A stretch of DNA of 64,000 nt, taken from assembly GCA_027625915.1 (NCBI GenBank), contig JANTQA010000051.1:930501-994500 (forward strand), in the 5' to 3' direction. Below are positions 1 to 14,847 of the stretch, one piece after another. Below the pieces are notes generated by a model. The model saw only the letters and a program-made list of their open reading frames with translations. It was not told where the DNA came from and did no database searches. This DNA is from Anaeramoeba flamelloides (taxonomy: Eukaryota > Metamonada > Anaeramoebidae). Position numbers and translations under genes: made by a program. Within the stretch, counting starts at the first letter, position 1; each line of letters begins with the position of its first letter.

Positions 1-67
1 CTATTTTCTCAAATTCCCACAAATAACTAGATATATTTAATAATATATATTATTATTTTTATGATTA

Positions 68-262
68 CAGTAAGTTCCACTAATAAGGCACAAACTTCAA
101 AGAAATTTAAGGCACAATAAAAATCTCAAATTAAGGCACAAAATTCAAATTCTAGTAAAATAAATTGTAAAAAAAAAAATTTCAAATTTTATCCCTTAAT
201 TTGAGATTTTTTTGTGCTTTAAATTTCGTTGGAAGTTTGTGCCTTAAAAGTGGAACTGACTG
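68..262. mobile_element. Palindromic 195-bp MITE, copy 1
   Basis: Family M195: near-perfect inverted repeat ending CAGTCAGTTCCACTTTTAAG at both sides with TA flanks, Tc1/mariner style. Each arm has three GGCACAAA units after TTAA. Arms are about 85 bp. Confidence 0.8.
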
Positions 263-835
263 TAAAATTATTAATAATAGGAAAAGTTTTATTTTTTTTT
301 TTTTGAATATTTCAAAATGGTTAGTTTACAATAAAAATTATTGTGACTTTTCTTTTTGTACTTACTATTGTCTTATTGAAATAAATAAAATGATGTTATT
401 AAATTTTGTAAAATAATCCAAATTTTCTATTTTGTTATTTTTCAAATGATTATTATATTGGTTTTTGAATTTTTTTATAATAGTTGTTTGGATTTTTCTT
501 TGGATGTATATGTAAAAAGTGTATTTTTTTAATTTTTTTTTGGAATATCCTCTATACTTGGTTGATAATGGATGAATTCTTATAATTTTTTGGATTGTTT
601 TTCACATTGAAAGGAAATTCTTTCGAATGGGGTTTCTCAGTTCTGATAAAAAGGAAAGTGTCTTGATTTTTTTTTTTCGATTTTTGTTTCAAATTCTTTC
701 AGGTTTTTACAAAATATTTATTTTTTTTCGAATAAAGCTTCTCAATGTGTGTTTTCAATTTTATAATTGTTTTTTTTTAATAAAACACAGAACAAATAGA
801 TCTTTCAATACTTTAAAAAAAATAAAAAATTAGGT
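263..835. other. Gene-free AT-rich stretch
   Basis: Poly-T tracts and short chance frames; nothing recognisable. Confidence 0.6.
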
Positions 836-1530
836 ACCTGGTATTAACAGTGAAAAATCAAGTTCTGGAATGGAAATAAAAATTGTAATTTTTAAGATTA
901 TTTAATACCAATCAAAACAAATCAAGATGTTGTATATGATCGATCTCAAAAAATCAACAATTAAAAACCAGTGAATTTTTAGAAAAAAGCGCCTAAGAGT
1001 GACATACAAGTTCTAATTGGAAAGGCTTTGAATGATAATTTTGAAAACAACCAAATTTTTTTTGAAGTTCCACTTTAAGGAACTTTTTCAGATCTTACAG
1101 ATTTTTTTTTTTTCAATTTTTTTCATTTTTCAAATCAGTGATTTTTACATGGAGAATATTACAAAATAATTACTTGTTAAATTTATAGGAATGCAAAATA
1201 ACCCGGGATTAAATCGAATCGAATCATTTCGATTTTGTACTAGAAGAAAAAAAATGTTACTTAAATTGAAGTAACTTAATCCTTTAGAAATATACCATTA
1301 GAGTTGATTGGATTTTTTTTTTTAATTTGATTTTTAAAAAATGAGAGCCAAATTTAATTTTTTTTTTTTATTGGTTTTTTGTCAAAGAAAATACCATGAA
1401 TTTTTTTTATTGTTATTTAAATTTTTTCAATTAAAATAAGTGCAATTTCACAATATAATGTTTGATGTCTAAATTTGTCCTTTGAGTATGGATGAAATTA
1501 ATGGTAAGTGACTAGAGAGTTAACAAAAAA
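836..1530 (+). repeat. Dispersed repeat (R9), copy 1
   Basis: Collinear with 6780-7490: TTTTTAGAAAAAAGCGCC, AATTTTGAAAACAAC, GAATATTACAAAA, a GTCAAAGA block and GGTAAGTGACTAGA near the end. Confidence 0.6.
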
Positions 1531-2619
1531 AAGGTTACTTGAATTATTTAAATTTTCTAAAAAATAAAGAAATCAACAAATATGAGTTATTTTACATATT
1601 ACAATTATTATTTTTATAATCAAATTCAAGGGTTATTAACTATTTTAAGGTTTAAAATATTTGAAGAATGGGAAAAGGATTTTCTTATATTTGGTTTGAA
1701 TTTCACTTTTTTTTAGTTCTTAGGTGATCGATCTTCGACTTCATATTAATTTTAATATTATTCATTAAAGGAAATATTTGGAAATTTTTATTTTTTTTTC
1801 CAAAATGGTTTTTTAAGAGTGTTTAAGTTTAATAGATGGTAATCAATAAAATAAAAATTACTCTGATTTTTGTGTTTTCAATCAAAATCATTATTTTCCT
1901 TTTAATTAATTAATTAAAAAAAAAATTAATTTTCAAAAGCTTCAAAAAAAAACATTCCTAAAGAAAATTTTCAATTAAAAACCCAAAAACCACATTTTTT
2001 TCTTAAATATTTTCAAGTTTTTAACCTGAAAAAAACAAATTAAAATTTTGAAAAAATAAAAATAAATTGAAAAAAATTACCTGTATCAACTACTATTAAA
2101 TTTCATAACATGTTCAAGATGGATCAGCTTAGAAGTTAACAACAAGTAGGCAGGCCTAATATAAGATGATAAACTTTCTTTTTTACTATATTGTCAACCT
2201 TAAGTTAAATTTTGCAAGTTTTCAAACAGTTTTTTCGATAATTTTTAATATAATTGTTGAGTGCATTTTATATGTTTTTTTGTTTAAAAGAAAAGAAAAA
2301 ATTGAGTCAAACTGTACTTGGAATTAATAAATTATATTTTTATCAAGTTTAAAATAATTATTGTAATTTTTTTAAGATTAAGTATATTTTTTATGCAAGG
2401 TAATTTCAAATTTTAGTAGTTTTATTTTTAATGTGTATTTTAGTACACTTCCTTCAAACAGATTATAAGATTTCTTTTTTCTTTCATTTCTAAAAAGAAT
2501 ATATTTTTTTGAAAATAATTTGGAAAAATGTTGGATTTTAGTACTTTTTCTAAAAATAAGAAAAATAGATCAAGCTTGGGAAAAAAAAATTTGTTTTTTG
2601 AAAAAAACTTTATAGACAC
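1531..2619. other. Gene-free AT-rich stretch
   Basis: No gene, RNA or second copy recognised. Confidence 0.6.
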
Positions 2620-2740
2620 TTTTAATTGTATAATAAAAAGATCAAAATTTTCAGTAAACTTTCCAAAATAATCCCAAAGAAAAAATTAAAATAAATCCTC
2701 AAAGTCGCCAATTCTCAAAGAAAATTAATAATTTAAACTA
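2620..2740 (+). repeat. Short dispersed repeat (R10), copy 1
   Basis: TAATAAAAAGATCAAAATTTTCAG and CCAATTCTCAAAGAAAATTAATAATTT-like blocks, shared with 6220-6420 and 56490-56720; abuts M540 copy a. Confidence 0.4.
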
Positions 2741-3276
2741 AACTAAAATTCAAAATTTTCCACACAGTTAAAACGTTCCAAACAATCACAATAATACGAT
2801 TTCATTGAAATTTGAGATAATTTTGATTTTTTGTAAAATATGGAAATCATTTTTTCATCTTTTCTCTTATTTTGTATTCATTTCATTTTTTTGAATAACG
2901 TAATTTACTTCAGTTGGATCAAAATTTTTCTACAAGGTTTATATTATGTTAAAGTTAAGTTGTTTCAAATAGAAGAACTCAAATAAAATTAGTTGGTAGT
3001 ATCTAACCTTTGATCGATCAATATTCCTAATAGAATTATAACAAATTTACCAATGAATTTTTTTGTTTTGCTCTCTCCAAAATTTTTAACACACCCATGA
3101 TTTATTTGTATTGATAATTATTTATTTATTGTTTTGTGAGTATTTTATTTTATAAAAAGGTGTTAACATTTCAATTTGTGAATGGTTCTAAGTTGGTAAA
3201 TCTTCGAGAAGTGGTTAAATAAGTTTTTTTTTTCACAAATCGAATTTTGGTGTGTTAAAAATTTTGAATTGGGGTT
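2741..3276 (-). mobile_element. 540-bp MITE (M540), copy a
   Basis: Inverted ends AACTAAAATTCAAAATTTTC / AACCCCAATTCAAAATTTTT with TA flanks. Internal landmarks: GATCGATCAATATTCCTAAT, TTTGCTCTCTCCAAAATTTT and ACAATAAATAAATAATTATC. No coding capacity. Confidence 0.75.
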
Positions 3277-3489
3277 TAATTTATTGAATTAAAAAATTGA
3301 AATTTTAACTGATTTATAAACTGTGATTGTGGAAAGCTGAAAAAAAAATTTGTTCCATTAATTTTGTAACAAATAGTAACTTTTGTGTTCTAGATATCAG
3401 TTTTTTCATATATTTGAAATTTCAAGATTGTTTATTTTTTTTTGAAAATTCTTTTTCAGTTGTCAAAATAATAAATATAGAAAAGTTTA

Positions 3490-3960
3490 ACTCATGTATT
3501 CAAAATAAAAAGCATGTTTTTTTTTAAAAAAGGAGATCAGTAAATTAAATTGATCACAGAAACCGACATCAAATAAAAAGTCAATATGGGTTTGGTTTCT
3601 TAAAGTTCTATTCTTGAAAAAGAAAATCTAAAAATCAAGGATCATATTGCTTAAATTTGCCTCGATAAATCGAGTTAAATTATCAAGTTAATTTTGTCAA
3701 TCAAAAAAACAAAAAAAATTCTAAAATTCAATACAATTCGAAAAATATGTGACAAATTGCCTTAAGAATTTTAAAATTTTATGAAAAAATCAAGGAGTTT
3801 ACTTTCAAAATTGATTTGAACTTAGTTATATTGTAGATAATGAATTAGAGTTTCCATTCAGAACAAGAAGAAAAAAAAAAAAAAGTACTGACTATATTTG
3901 GAAACATGATAAATCGGTTTTGTAGACTTATTTTTTTGATCCGTAGGCTGTTCCTTTCAA
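3490..3960 (+). repeat. 650-bp dispersed repeat (R7), copy 1
   Basis: TTCAAAATAAAAAGC start, TTTCTTAAAGTTCTATT and the block GAACAAGAAGAAAAAAA before AGTACTGAC; collinear with copies at 7490, 21618, 26787 and 55600. Confidence 0.6.
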
Positions 3961-5237
3961 ACCAAATTTTTGAACTTGTATTATTCAATATCATATTTTT
4001 AGATGTCTTGCCAACTCGCATGTTGTCAACAAATATATAAGTTTTCTGGGTTTTGTGATAGACTAAAATTCATTCTTCGAATCACATGAATTTATTTAAG
4101 AAAATAAGTTATTACGTAAAAAAGTTTAAAGCAATTTTGTCAATTCACCTATAACTTTTCAGACAATTTTTTATATGTGTGGTTGTTCCTTAGGGATGAC
4201 TATTACTGAAATGAGAAAAAAATAGATCATGATTAAAAATAGAAAACTCTTTCTTTTTTTAATTAAAATAAAGTTTTTTACTTGTTTATTTTTTATCTGA
4301 CTTTTTTTCAGTTACCTTTTCAAAAGTATTCTCGTATTTTTTAGAATTTTGTTTGCAAAATATACGTATCAGATAAATATTGTAAAAAAGAGAATAATTT
4401 GGAAATCACAAATCCTGGTTTAAAAAAAGTCCAAAATAACATCTTTTTCAAAATAATGGATTTTGGGTTTGTCAAAAAAGAGTTGAATGATCAAAATAAA
4501 ACTTTTGTTTTTGTTAATTTCTTGTCGATTTTTTAAATAAAGTTAATTACGATAAAATAGAAATAGAAATAGAAAAAGTCCAAAAGAGGCTTTTTTGAAT
4601 TTTGGGTAATCGTTTCAAAAACAAATTTAGCGAATTGTTATTTTTTTTACCTCTTTCCAAAAAGTTAACGAGTAAAAGTAAAACAATTGGTGGGTATTGA
4701 TCAATACCTTCAAAAGTTGAAAAAAAGAATTATTGGTTCCTAGATAGTTTCTTTGTTTTGTAGTTTGTAAATTGAATGACAACCCTTGTCCTGAATTACT
4801 TTGAGGAAATATTTTTCAAGATAAAAAAAAGAGAAATATTCTTAAATTGTAAAAAAAATCATACAACCAAGAAACTACTTTGTTTGGTTGAGAACTTGGA
4901 CTTATCGGTTTTAAAAGAAGAAGTAAAATTTAGAAAAAAAAATTATTCTCCAAGTATTTTCGAACTTTTGCAAATTTATTAATGATCAAAACATCTTTCT
5001 TAAAGTGATTAAAAATTCAAAAACTCTATCATTATTGGTTTTAAAAAGTTGAGATTTTTCAGTAAAACCAACCCAAAATAGAATTTTGAATAAAATAATT
5101 TCATAATGAATTAAGAATCATTTCAAGAATTGAAATGTTCTATAAAAAACCTAACCTCACCTATTGTGGTCAACAATTATTCAGAAAAGATTTTATTTTT
5201 CATTTCTTTTCTTTTTCTTTTTTTGTATTAACACAGC
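3961..5237. other. Upstream flank of the kinase gene
   Basis: A 68-codon frame at 4776-4982 is the only longer one and has no recognisable domain. The last 60 bases before the kinase ATG are T-rich, like the leaders of the other genes. Confidence 0.5.
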
Positions 5238-5560
5238 ATGAATGTGTCTGGAAATCTTTCAGACTATTTAGTTCAAAAACTTATTGGAGTTGGTAGCTAT
5301 GGGAAAGTTAAGCGAGCAATTCATATTCCTACCCAACAAACGGTAACAATTTTTTATTGTTTTTTGATTTTGTTTTCCAATTTGACAACACAAAAAATTG
5401 CGCTTTCTTGCAAAATAAAATAAACACATTTTTCATTCAGCTTTCCCAAAAAAGGCTGAAAGGATCTAAAAGAAAAAGTACAAGACTTTAAATGGATTAA
5501 ATTGGTTATCTTTTCAATTCCTCTTTTTGAACAGGAACTTTATTGGTTTATTTAATTATT

Positions 5561-5594
<34 letters not shown>

Positions 5595-8500
5595 GGGAGA
5601 GGCAAATGAAAATGAAATTTCATTAGTTTTTCAAACGACAGTAATCTTTGGAGACTACTTTTCAAAATTTGATGGTGTTTGCTTTGTGCTCTTGAATACC
5701 TAAATTTTTTTTTTTGTAATTTTTTGGTTGTTTTCATATTTTTATATAAAGGTCGCAATCAAAATGATTAATAAAAGTGAACTTCATTTGAAAAAAAAGG
5801 AATTTCAGCAGTTACAAAGAGAAATTCAAATACTTCAAACTTTGAATCACCCATTCATTATCAAACTTTTTGATATAATTGATACAAAAAAGGCATGGCT
5901 GATTGTTACAGAATATTGCGATGGTGGCGAACTATTTGACTATCTTGTTCAAAACAAAAAATTAAAAGAGTCTGTTGCTCGGAAATTCTTCAGGCAATTA
6001 TTACAAGGTACGTTGAGAAATTCAACTTGTTTATTTTGCTTTTGATTTTACTTTTTTTTATTTTATTTTTCTTTGTTTTTATCACAAATTAGAATTTATG
6101 ATCGTACAAGAACACACTTGTTTGTCAAACTTTTTTGAGAGCCTTTCTCACTCAAAAAAGACTCACTTTTGTTGAGTAAATCTTTACTTTTTTTTTTTCC
6201 CCAAAGGAGCAAAGATCCCAATATTTGCTGTTAATAGCAAAATAAAAAGATCAATATTTGCATTCAGCTTTCCAAAAAAAATCAAAACACCTCTCGAAAG
6301 AATTAAAAGAAATCATCAAAGTTCCCAATTCTAAAAAGGCAAAAGATTAAACAAAGCTTCTTAACAGAATTACAAAACATTAGAAATATTCAATGATTAA
6401 AATCTTTTTCTGGAAAGCTGAATGTAAATTTTGCTTCCTTTATTTTACAACAAATAGTACTACTGATAAATTCATAAAAACCTCTCCAATTGTTCTTAAA
6501 TTTTTTGTTTTTGAAAATGTTTTTATGAGCTTTGAAAAAGACCTCAAGAAGTAAATATAAAGAAAACTTGTAAATTACTGTTGCCCAAATAATACCCAGA
6601 GAAAAGTTTAGTCCTATTTCAAATGAAAAAGCGGATTTCTTTTTTCGAGAAAACTTAAACATTAGTCCATCAAAAAAACCTTCGATAAACAAGAAGAAAA
6701 CATGTTATCGATTTCAAAAAATTTTTTTTATTTAAGGGTCAAGTCATTACGGTGAAATTTTTTTTCCTGAAATTGTAAAAAAACTTTTTAGTAATTTTTA
6801 TTAGGAATAATTCCAAAAATATATCAATACGTGAAGTGTAAACGATCTCCAAAAACCAACAATCAAAAAAGAGGATATTTTTAGAAAAAAGCGCCAAAGA
6901 TCTTCACTCAATTTCCAAATAGAATGGTTAGATATTATAAATTTTGAAAACAACTGTGTTAGATTTTGAAGTGTCGCTCTTTCGAGCTTTTTGGAATCTT
7001 GAGGATTTTTTTTTTCATTTTTTATTATTCTCAAACAAGTTATTTTTTTCGGAAAGAATATTACAAAAGCCTTACTATTCCAAATAAAGAGAGATTCAAT
7101 CTAACCACAAATTAGATTAATTCGAATTCAATTGATTGTGTACTTAAAGAAAACAATTTGTTTTAAATTGAAGAAATTTAATCCATTTGGAAATTGAAAA
7201 AAAGAAAAGATAATTTTTTTATTAATGTTTGAATTTTTGGAAATTTAGAATTCTTTTAAACTTTTTTTTTGAATGGATTTTTTGGATTTGAGTCTGCTTT
7301 TCAATTTTTTTATTTTGATTGACTGAATTTTTTGTCAAAGATTATCCTCTCAAAAATTTTTTTTTTGTTATTTGAATTTTGTCAACCAAAAGAAGGCCTA
7401 TTCCACAATAATCTATTTTTATGTTTCTAGTCACCCCCCCAGAGTATATGGGTCAAATCCACGGTAAATGACTAGACGCTTAAAACTAAAATCTAATAAT
7501 GAAGGATCACATTGGAAAATTTTTCTCAAAAGTTCAAGTGAAATTTTTAAAGAGAATTTTTATTATCATTAGGACTTGTTTTTTGGTTAACTTTTTATTT
7601 CTAAATTTCCAAATAAAAAGAATAAGATTCTAATGAAGTAATTTCAAAAAATAATCAATTTCGAAAAAAAAAAACAACAAATTCAATTCCTAATTTAAAA
7701 TTTACTTCAAACATCAAGGAATTTACTTTTCAATATCGATTTGAACTTTTTTATAATACTGGGCAGTTAATTCCATGTTACATTCGAACAAGAAAAAAAA
7801 AAAAAAGCACTCATTTTCTTTTGAAACATGATATTATAGTTTTGGACACATATTTTTTTGATCACTTAAGTTGGCAACAAGACTTTAGTTGGAAAAAAAA
7901 AATGTTTTGAAAGTTTGTTGACAAGATATCTAAATAATTGAAATTGTAACAAAAGAGTTAAATACTTTTTTTTAGAATTTATCAGAAAAATAAAAAAAAA
8001 TCAACCATTTTCACAAGATGAAGTTGAATTTAAAAAAAAAGCCAGATTCTTTCATAAATGTTCACAAACAAAGCGTCTTAGAATATAATACTAATCTCTA
8101 TCCTAAAGACAAAAACACAACAAAAATCGTATATTTGAAAATACTTTACATTTTCTAAGAAATAATCTGAAATAAAATATTACTTTTAATATATTTATAT
8201 CAGCAATTACAATTAGGGACTATCTGAATTTTAAGTGTTCTGTGATAGCTGAAATTCAATGTTGTAAATCGAAAAAATGATTTGATGGTATAATTTAAAG
8301 GAAAGACAACATATTAAAAATTTAGGTTTCTTTAAGGATTTTGATGTGAATGAAAAAAAAAAGGGGAAAAGTATTACTTTTCAAATTTGGTAAATTTTCA
8401 AAATTGGTCAAATTCACAATTTTTTCTAAAAATATTTCAATTATATTGATATTAATTTGCTGTAGAGATTTAAAAACCATTTTTCAGTTAGGTTAAGGTA

Positions 8501-11500
8501 AGTTAGGGTATGTTTAGAGTAGTTTGGGTGGGTGTTATGAAATTTTGGGTGGTATTTTGAGAGAATTTTAGTCAGAATTTTGATAAAACCAATAATTAAG
8601 AGAGGAATCAGACCTGCTCACTTGTTTAAAGGGGTAAAAATTTTTACACTAAACTTTAGTGGTTAAAATTAGGTTTTGAACAAATGTTTTAAAAATATTT
8701 ATTATTGATGATTTCAACATTTTGGATTTTCTACAATTTAAGTAATACAATACTACTAATCACAAAATAACCATTTTGGTTTTTTCTCTCACAATCATTA
8801 AAATTCATTAAAAACTATCATACCGATGGAAATAATCAAAAAAATCTTCAAAAATACGAAAAAATTCAATTTGACCAATTTTGAAATTTGATAATATATC
8901 CAAAAAAAGCATTTATTGATCAAATTGTTTTCCAAATTCTCGAATAAAACAAAATAAATTTTAAAAAGCTGTTTTTTTATATATCTTACTTTCAACTTTA
9001 TATGAAAGTATATTTATACACTTTTCATCAACCCTAGAACATTTCATATTGAAAGTGAAAAACAAGTGAAACAAGAGGATTTTGATTTTTGAGCCTTTCA
9101 ACGTAAATTTGGAATTTGAATTGTGAAAATGGTTTTACCCATACTAAAAGACAAATTTTCCAAAAAAAAACCTTAAATTTTAACCTTAACAAGAATTCTT
9201 GGGATAAAATTCTTTTAAGTCAATAAATGTATTTTTACTTATAAAATTAATATTCGCTGAACCATAAAATTCAGATAGTTCGTAAATAGTTTTATTTTAA
9301 TTGATTTGAATTTATTATTACACACACTCAGTATTTGTTTCCCGTTTTTAAATTTACTTCAATTTGAGCTCTATTATTAATTACCTTTTATTCCAATATA
9401 TTACAAGTAATAAAATCCATTTTAAGAGAAAAAAACACTCAAATATTAATTAGATTCATGATTTGGAAATAAACTATTTTCCAGCCAAAGGGACCTAATT
9501 TTTAATGGATAAATTAGATATGTTTAAAGAGTTTGAATGGGTATTAGAAGAAAAAATATTATTTTGGAAATTTTAAAATTGAAATCATTTTTTCACATTT
9601 TTGCACATTTTTTTTTTTTTTGTTTTTTTTCAATTTGTTTTTTAAATCTAATTCAGTTACAAAATTTTTTTTTTATTACAAGACCGATGGTCACTAAGTT
9701 AAAAACTTGTTATTCTAATGTCATTGAAAAAGTGTGTAAAAATGATTTTAGAAAAATCATATTTATTTCTATTGGAATTTTATTTGATCTTCAATTGAAG
9801 ATCATATGAGTATTCTTGTTTTTCTCAATTCAGCCCAAAGAATTTAATTTATTCAATTTTTAAGAAAATTCATTGATTGATTAAATTTACTTCACTTGGA
9901 TATCAACTATTTTCCGAGGTGTATTATTCGGCTTGTTTCTTATTTGTTCTTCAAAGCTCAATCATAAAAAAAAAATTTGATATTTGAAAAAAATGTTGGG
10001 AAACTTTTAACTGAAACAAATTTTATATACTTAAGATTCTAGAAAAATCGAATTTAAAAAATAACTTTGAAAAAGAATTTCTCTTTGGGGAAAATGAAAA
10101 ACTATAATTTGTTTTTTAGCACTTTTTAGATTTGATTCCTTATTTTACCAACTTTAAAAGTTTTATTAAATGGAACAAGTTCAGTTAAACAATAATAATT
10201 CTCATTCAAGTGGAGAAGATATGAACATACAGGTAATTAAGAGACGAATCATTTTTATTAATTTTTTTTTTTTTTTTCTTTTCAAAAAGTTAGATCATTG
10301 CCATCAGTAAATTGAACTAAACGAGAAGACTGTTCCCAAACAATGTTAATTATATGTATATATATTTTTTTCTATTGAATTATTATTGAAAGGTATATTT
10401 TCAAAAAGAAGAATTACTTTAGTTACAGAAAGTTTTATTTTCAGATTAACTCATAACAATATTTCTTTTCTGGATAATAAATTTTTTAATCATTGGGTTT
10501 TTTTCTTCAATTTTTATAATTAGTATATCATTAGGGCCCCTTTGAATAAGGTATTTCCAAAAAAGTGGGTAATTTTTTTTTACATTTCATTAAAAATCAT
10601 CTTTTTTAGTGAAAGTATTCATTGATTGACAATACCAAATTAAGTTTAATATTAATACTGATTGAATAAATGACCAAGGTATCCATTTCAAAATATGTTC
10701 GATGAAATATTTCCAAAAAAATGAAAAAAAAAAAAATAGCACTATTTTTGGAGAAAACAATGTACGACAAATTTTAATAAAAAACTGGAAATATGGAAAG
10801 GGTATAAATGATTTTTTAAACAATAAAATCTAACTATATGTTTTCAATTCTATTTGAAAATTTGTTGAGATTAAACAAGTTATGAAAACGGGTTTTTCAT
10901 CTACAAAGAAAATAATAAAGACCAATTTTCACCACTAAAAAATATCAGATAAAATCAAGTGCAGAAAATTTAATTTCCTATATTTGTGTAATACAATATT
11001 AAAAAACAAATTGAATTATTATCAAGAATCTATTAATGGTTGTTAATGATTTTGGATATTGAAATACTTTTTTGAAGATTGATTTTAAAAGATATATTTT
11101 AAAATAAATTTGCCCCACTTTCTTGGAAACAGCTTATGTAATCCATGTTCAATTTGAATTGTATGGATTTTTATTAAATATTAAATAAAAATATTTAGCA
11201 AAAAGGAAAAAATAATAAACTTTGTGTCTTTATTTATCGTTTGTTTTCAGATAAGTTTATAAATAAAATAAAATAATATCATTCAAGTTAATAGAAGAAG
11301 GCAATTTCCATTAAAAAGTTGGTTTAAATATGATTAATAATCATTTACAAATGAAACAAAAAAAAAAAATGTATTTTTGTGTTTTCATACCTTTCGTTTA
11401 TTTTAATAGATTGACTTTGTTACAAATGTTTGTTTTTTTAAAAAAAAAAACACCATGGAGTTGTAAATTAATCTCTTGGGTTCGTTTCCATAGATCATTG

Positions 11501-14356
11501 AAGGGAAACATTCTAAATCAAATAAGAATGTAGATTTTGACTTTAATTTGTTTTTTCAAAATTTTTTTTAAGACAAAATAAAAAATAATAGTGGAAAAAA
11601 TGCTTTTTTGGCGAGATAATTTTCTCCATAAGAGTAACTAAGAACGTGGTTTTTATTGGGTGCATTATTCATGAACATTGTTACAGTAATATGGTTGGTT
11701 TGTAATTGACCACTTTTTCGCAAAAGGGTCAATGTAAAACAATTGAAAAACATAACAAAATGTGAAATTAACGATATACCAATTTGTACAAGAATGATGT
11801 GTTTTAAAAAAACTTTCTTTTCTTTTGATTATAAAATAATAACTTATCTAGTTTTACTGTTATATGTTAAATAATAAATTAAAGTTTACCAATGCAATAG
11901 TAAACAAAGGATATTACAACTAATTAATTCTTAAAAGTAAATGGAAAATTGAATTATCAAATAAAATTTATTTATCAATTCTTAAATGAATAAGAAACTT
12001 TTGAGTAGTACTCAGTACGTAATTTAAACTTGTATTTAAAAACCATTATTGTAATAATAAATAAAAAAAAGGCTCTTCAATAATCTTCCAGGTACATTTT
12101 TGTTTAAAAAACAATTAAAATTCAAAAAAATAAATTGATTTGATTTTTATTGACTAAAATCATTAGAAGAACATTTGATCAAAAAAAATTTGTCATAACA
12201 GTATATTATTTCATAAAATTCAAAAGTTTACGAATTTTTTTAAAAAAGATAACATATTAGTTTTTCTTTTTCTGAAATTTTACTAAATTTGATAGCCAAT
12301 TATAAATATATCACATTTTAAAACTTTAATAATAATCAACATAACTATATCTCTTGAATCATGTATTTTTAAAAAAATTGAAATAAATATAAGAGATATC
12401 GATGATAACATTATTATCATGACATTAGCAATAAAATCGCCATTATCTTAAAAAAAAACACGACTAGTCCAACTTTATCACGAAAATTCATAAAATCGCC
12501 ATATTCAACTTTATCGCGATAAAATTAATTTCGATAAAATGAAAAATTATTTTTTTTGAAACCCACCGAAAAGAAAAATCTCTTGACTTTTACAAATCCT
12601 TGAGACTTTTACAACGCTTTTCCACTTTAAAAATATTAGAAAATGTCTGAAAGGAGTGTAAAGTGTCTACAAGTGTTTGAAAGGTATGAAAGACCAAAAA
12701 ACTTTTATAAACAGAATGAGATTTTTTGTAGTTGAAAAAAAAATGTTTTTTTTTCATTTTTTTTTTTTTACAAAACATAAAATCTCAAACAAATTTTATG
12801 ATCAAACAAATAATCACCCTTTTTAACAATGCACTTGAAAATAAAACCGATGTGTTTTTTTAAAATGGATAATTATTACCTTCACAAGTTAAATAACCAA
12901 AAAGAAGAAAGAGGAAATTTCCTTCTTATTGGTGATCGATCAAACACAAAAAAAACCCTCTAAACTCTAGTTTTGTTTTCTGGATAATACAAAGAAATGA
13001 GAAGAAGAAGAAAAAGAAAAAGAAGAAAACAAAGGTACAAACAATCTAAATAATTGGTGATAAATCTAGGATGTTGTGAAAGCTTTCGAATAGTTATCCT
13101 AACTCCTTTCAGCTTTCCTAGAATAAAGAAAAATGTCTTTAACCAAAAACACATTCTTTAAAGAACGCGTGAAGGGTTGGTTGTTTTGGAAGCCTTTTTA
13201 TTCAACACAATTTATAAAACCACGATTGACTGAGAAACTATTTATTTGCCTTAGTTTCTTATTGTTTATTGATCTAAAAGGATCAATATGTTTTTGAACC
13301 AAATCAAAAGAAAATACAACGAAAACTCTTTGATCTGATACTTGATTGTATCAAGTATCTTTTTTTGTTGGTTTTTTCAAAGAATAACTTTCTATTCAAA
13401 AAGATCTATTTTTTGATCAAACAAAAAAAAGTTCTATGTAAAAAATAATTGTTGAATGAGACCAAAAAGCCATCAACTATTATATCATAATTAAATTTTA
13501 ATCATGATATTTTTACATTTATCACGATTTTTTAGAAAATTATCGTGATTTTATAGAATTATCTCTGATTTTCTGGAAATTATCACGATAATATATTATC
13601 GTGATTCTCAATAATATCGTGATTTGATAGAGAATAATCGCGGTTTTTGAAGCTTTATCGTGATTTGATAAAAATAATCACGATTTTTGAAGCTTTATCG
13701 TAACTTGACAAAGATATCGTCAAATCCTCTAAAAATTTTCACTTATGGCACAATTCCTAAAAATTAAGATAAAAAAAAAAATTAATCTAAGATTTACTAA
13801 ATACAAAAAACTAAACTGGGATATGTATCATCTGTTATATATTTTTTTGATAGTAAAATATTGTTTCCAATTTATAGTTGTTTTACATTATTGCAAAAGT
13901 AATTTTTTGATAGTTTAAATATTTTTTCTGTAACTCCTGTCATAAAGTGCCATAGAGTGTCGTCAAGTGTCTAGGTTTTCTTGGGGTTTTCTGTTTTATC
14001 TGTTAATTGTTCTAGGTTTTTTTGAGGTTTTCGATTTTATTTGTGAAGTGTTCTAGGTTTTTTTTACTTTAGAAATAAACCGAAAATTTATTAAAATTTT
14101 CTGTTTATTTCTAAAGTAAAAAAAATCTAACGAAAATCAATAGATTTAACAAATATATAGAAAACTCAAAAAAACCTAACAACAATCAATAGATTTTCCA
14201 AATAAATAGAAAACTCAAAAAAAAACGAACGGCGGATTCTTTTAATTTAAAAAAATAGAGTAAAATCTTGGATTTTACTAAATTCTTTTGAAATTTGAAA
14301 AAACTATTTTTTAATTTTAGAAATTAAAGAAAATTTCTTTAATTTTCTTTTTATTC

Positions 14357-14393
<37 letters not shown>

Positions 14394-14814
14394 AGGCTAA
14401 CTGTGATTTTATATACTTTTAGATTTTAGTCGAAAATTTATTGATTTTCTGGAAATAAACAGAGAACCCAAGAAACCCTAACGTTGCTTTTTTTAATTCT
14501 TGTTTTTGTTTAGAAAATATATTGATTTTTAATCAATTCAATAATTAAAAAAAAAAAAAAAAAACTTAAGAACAGGTTTTCAAGAATTTCTGTTTTTATT
14601 TGGAAAATTTATTGATTTTTGAAATTAATAGATGTTTTGGAAACAAAATTTAAAATTCTGGAAAACTGCTATTATCTTTTTTAAAAATATCTATTTTTTT
14701 TTTTTATTATTCTTTTAAATAGTTTTTTAAAAACGTTTTTAATACAAATTTGTGATTTTCAAAGTATTGATCAATTATTAATTAAAATGAAATAATAATA
14801 ATAATAATAAATCA

Positions 14815-14847
<33 letters not shown>

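Noticed and set aside
4776-4982. 68-codon frame upstream of the kinase
   Set aside because: K/F/L-rich with no recognisable domain and no sign of constraint.
9537-9809. 90-codon frame in the kinase intron
   Set aside because: Lies in an R5 repeat; other copies of the repeat do not keep the frame.
13490-13730. CRISPR-like reading of the TATCGTGATTT units
   Set aside because: Units are short, imperfect, in both directions and irregularly spaced, and the DNA is eukaryotic.
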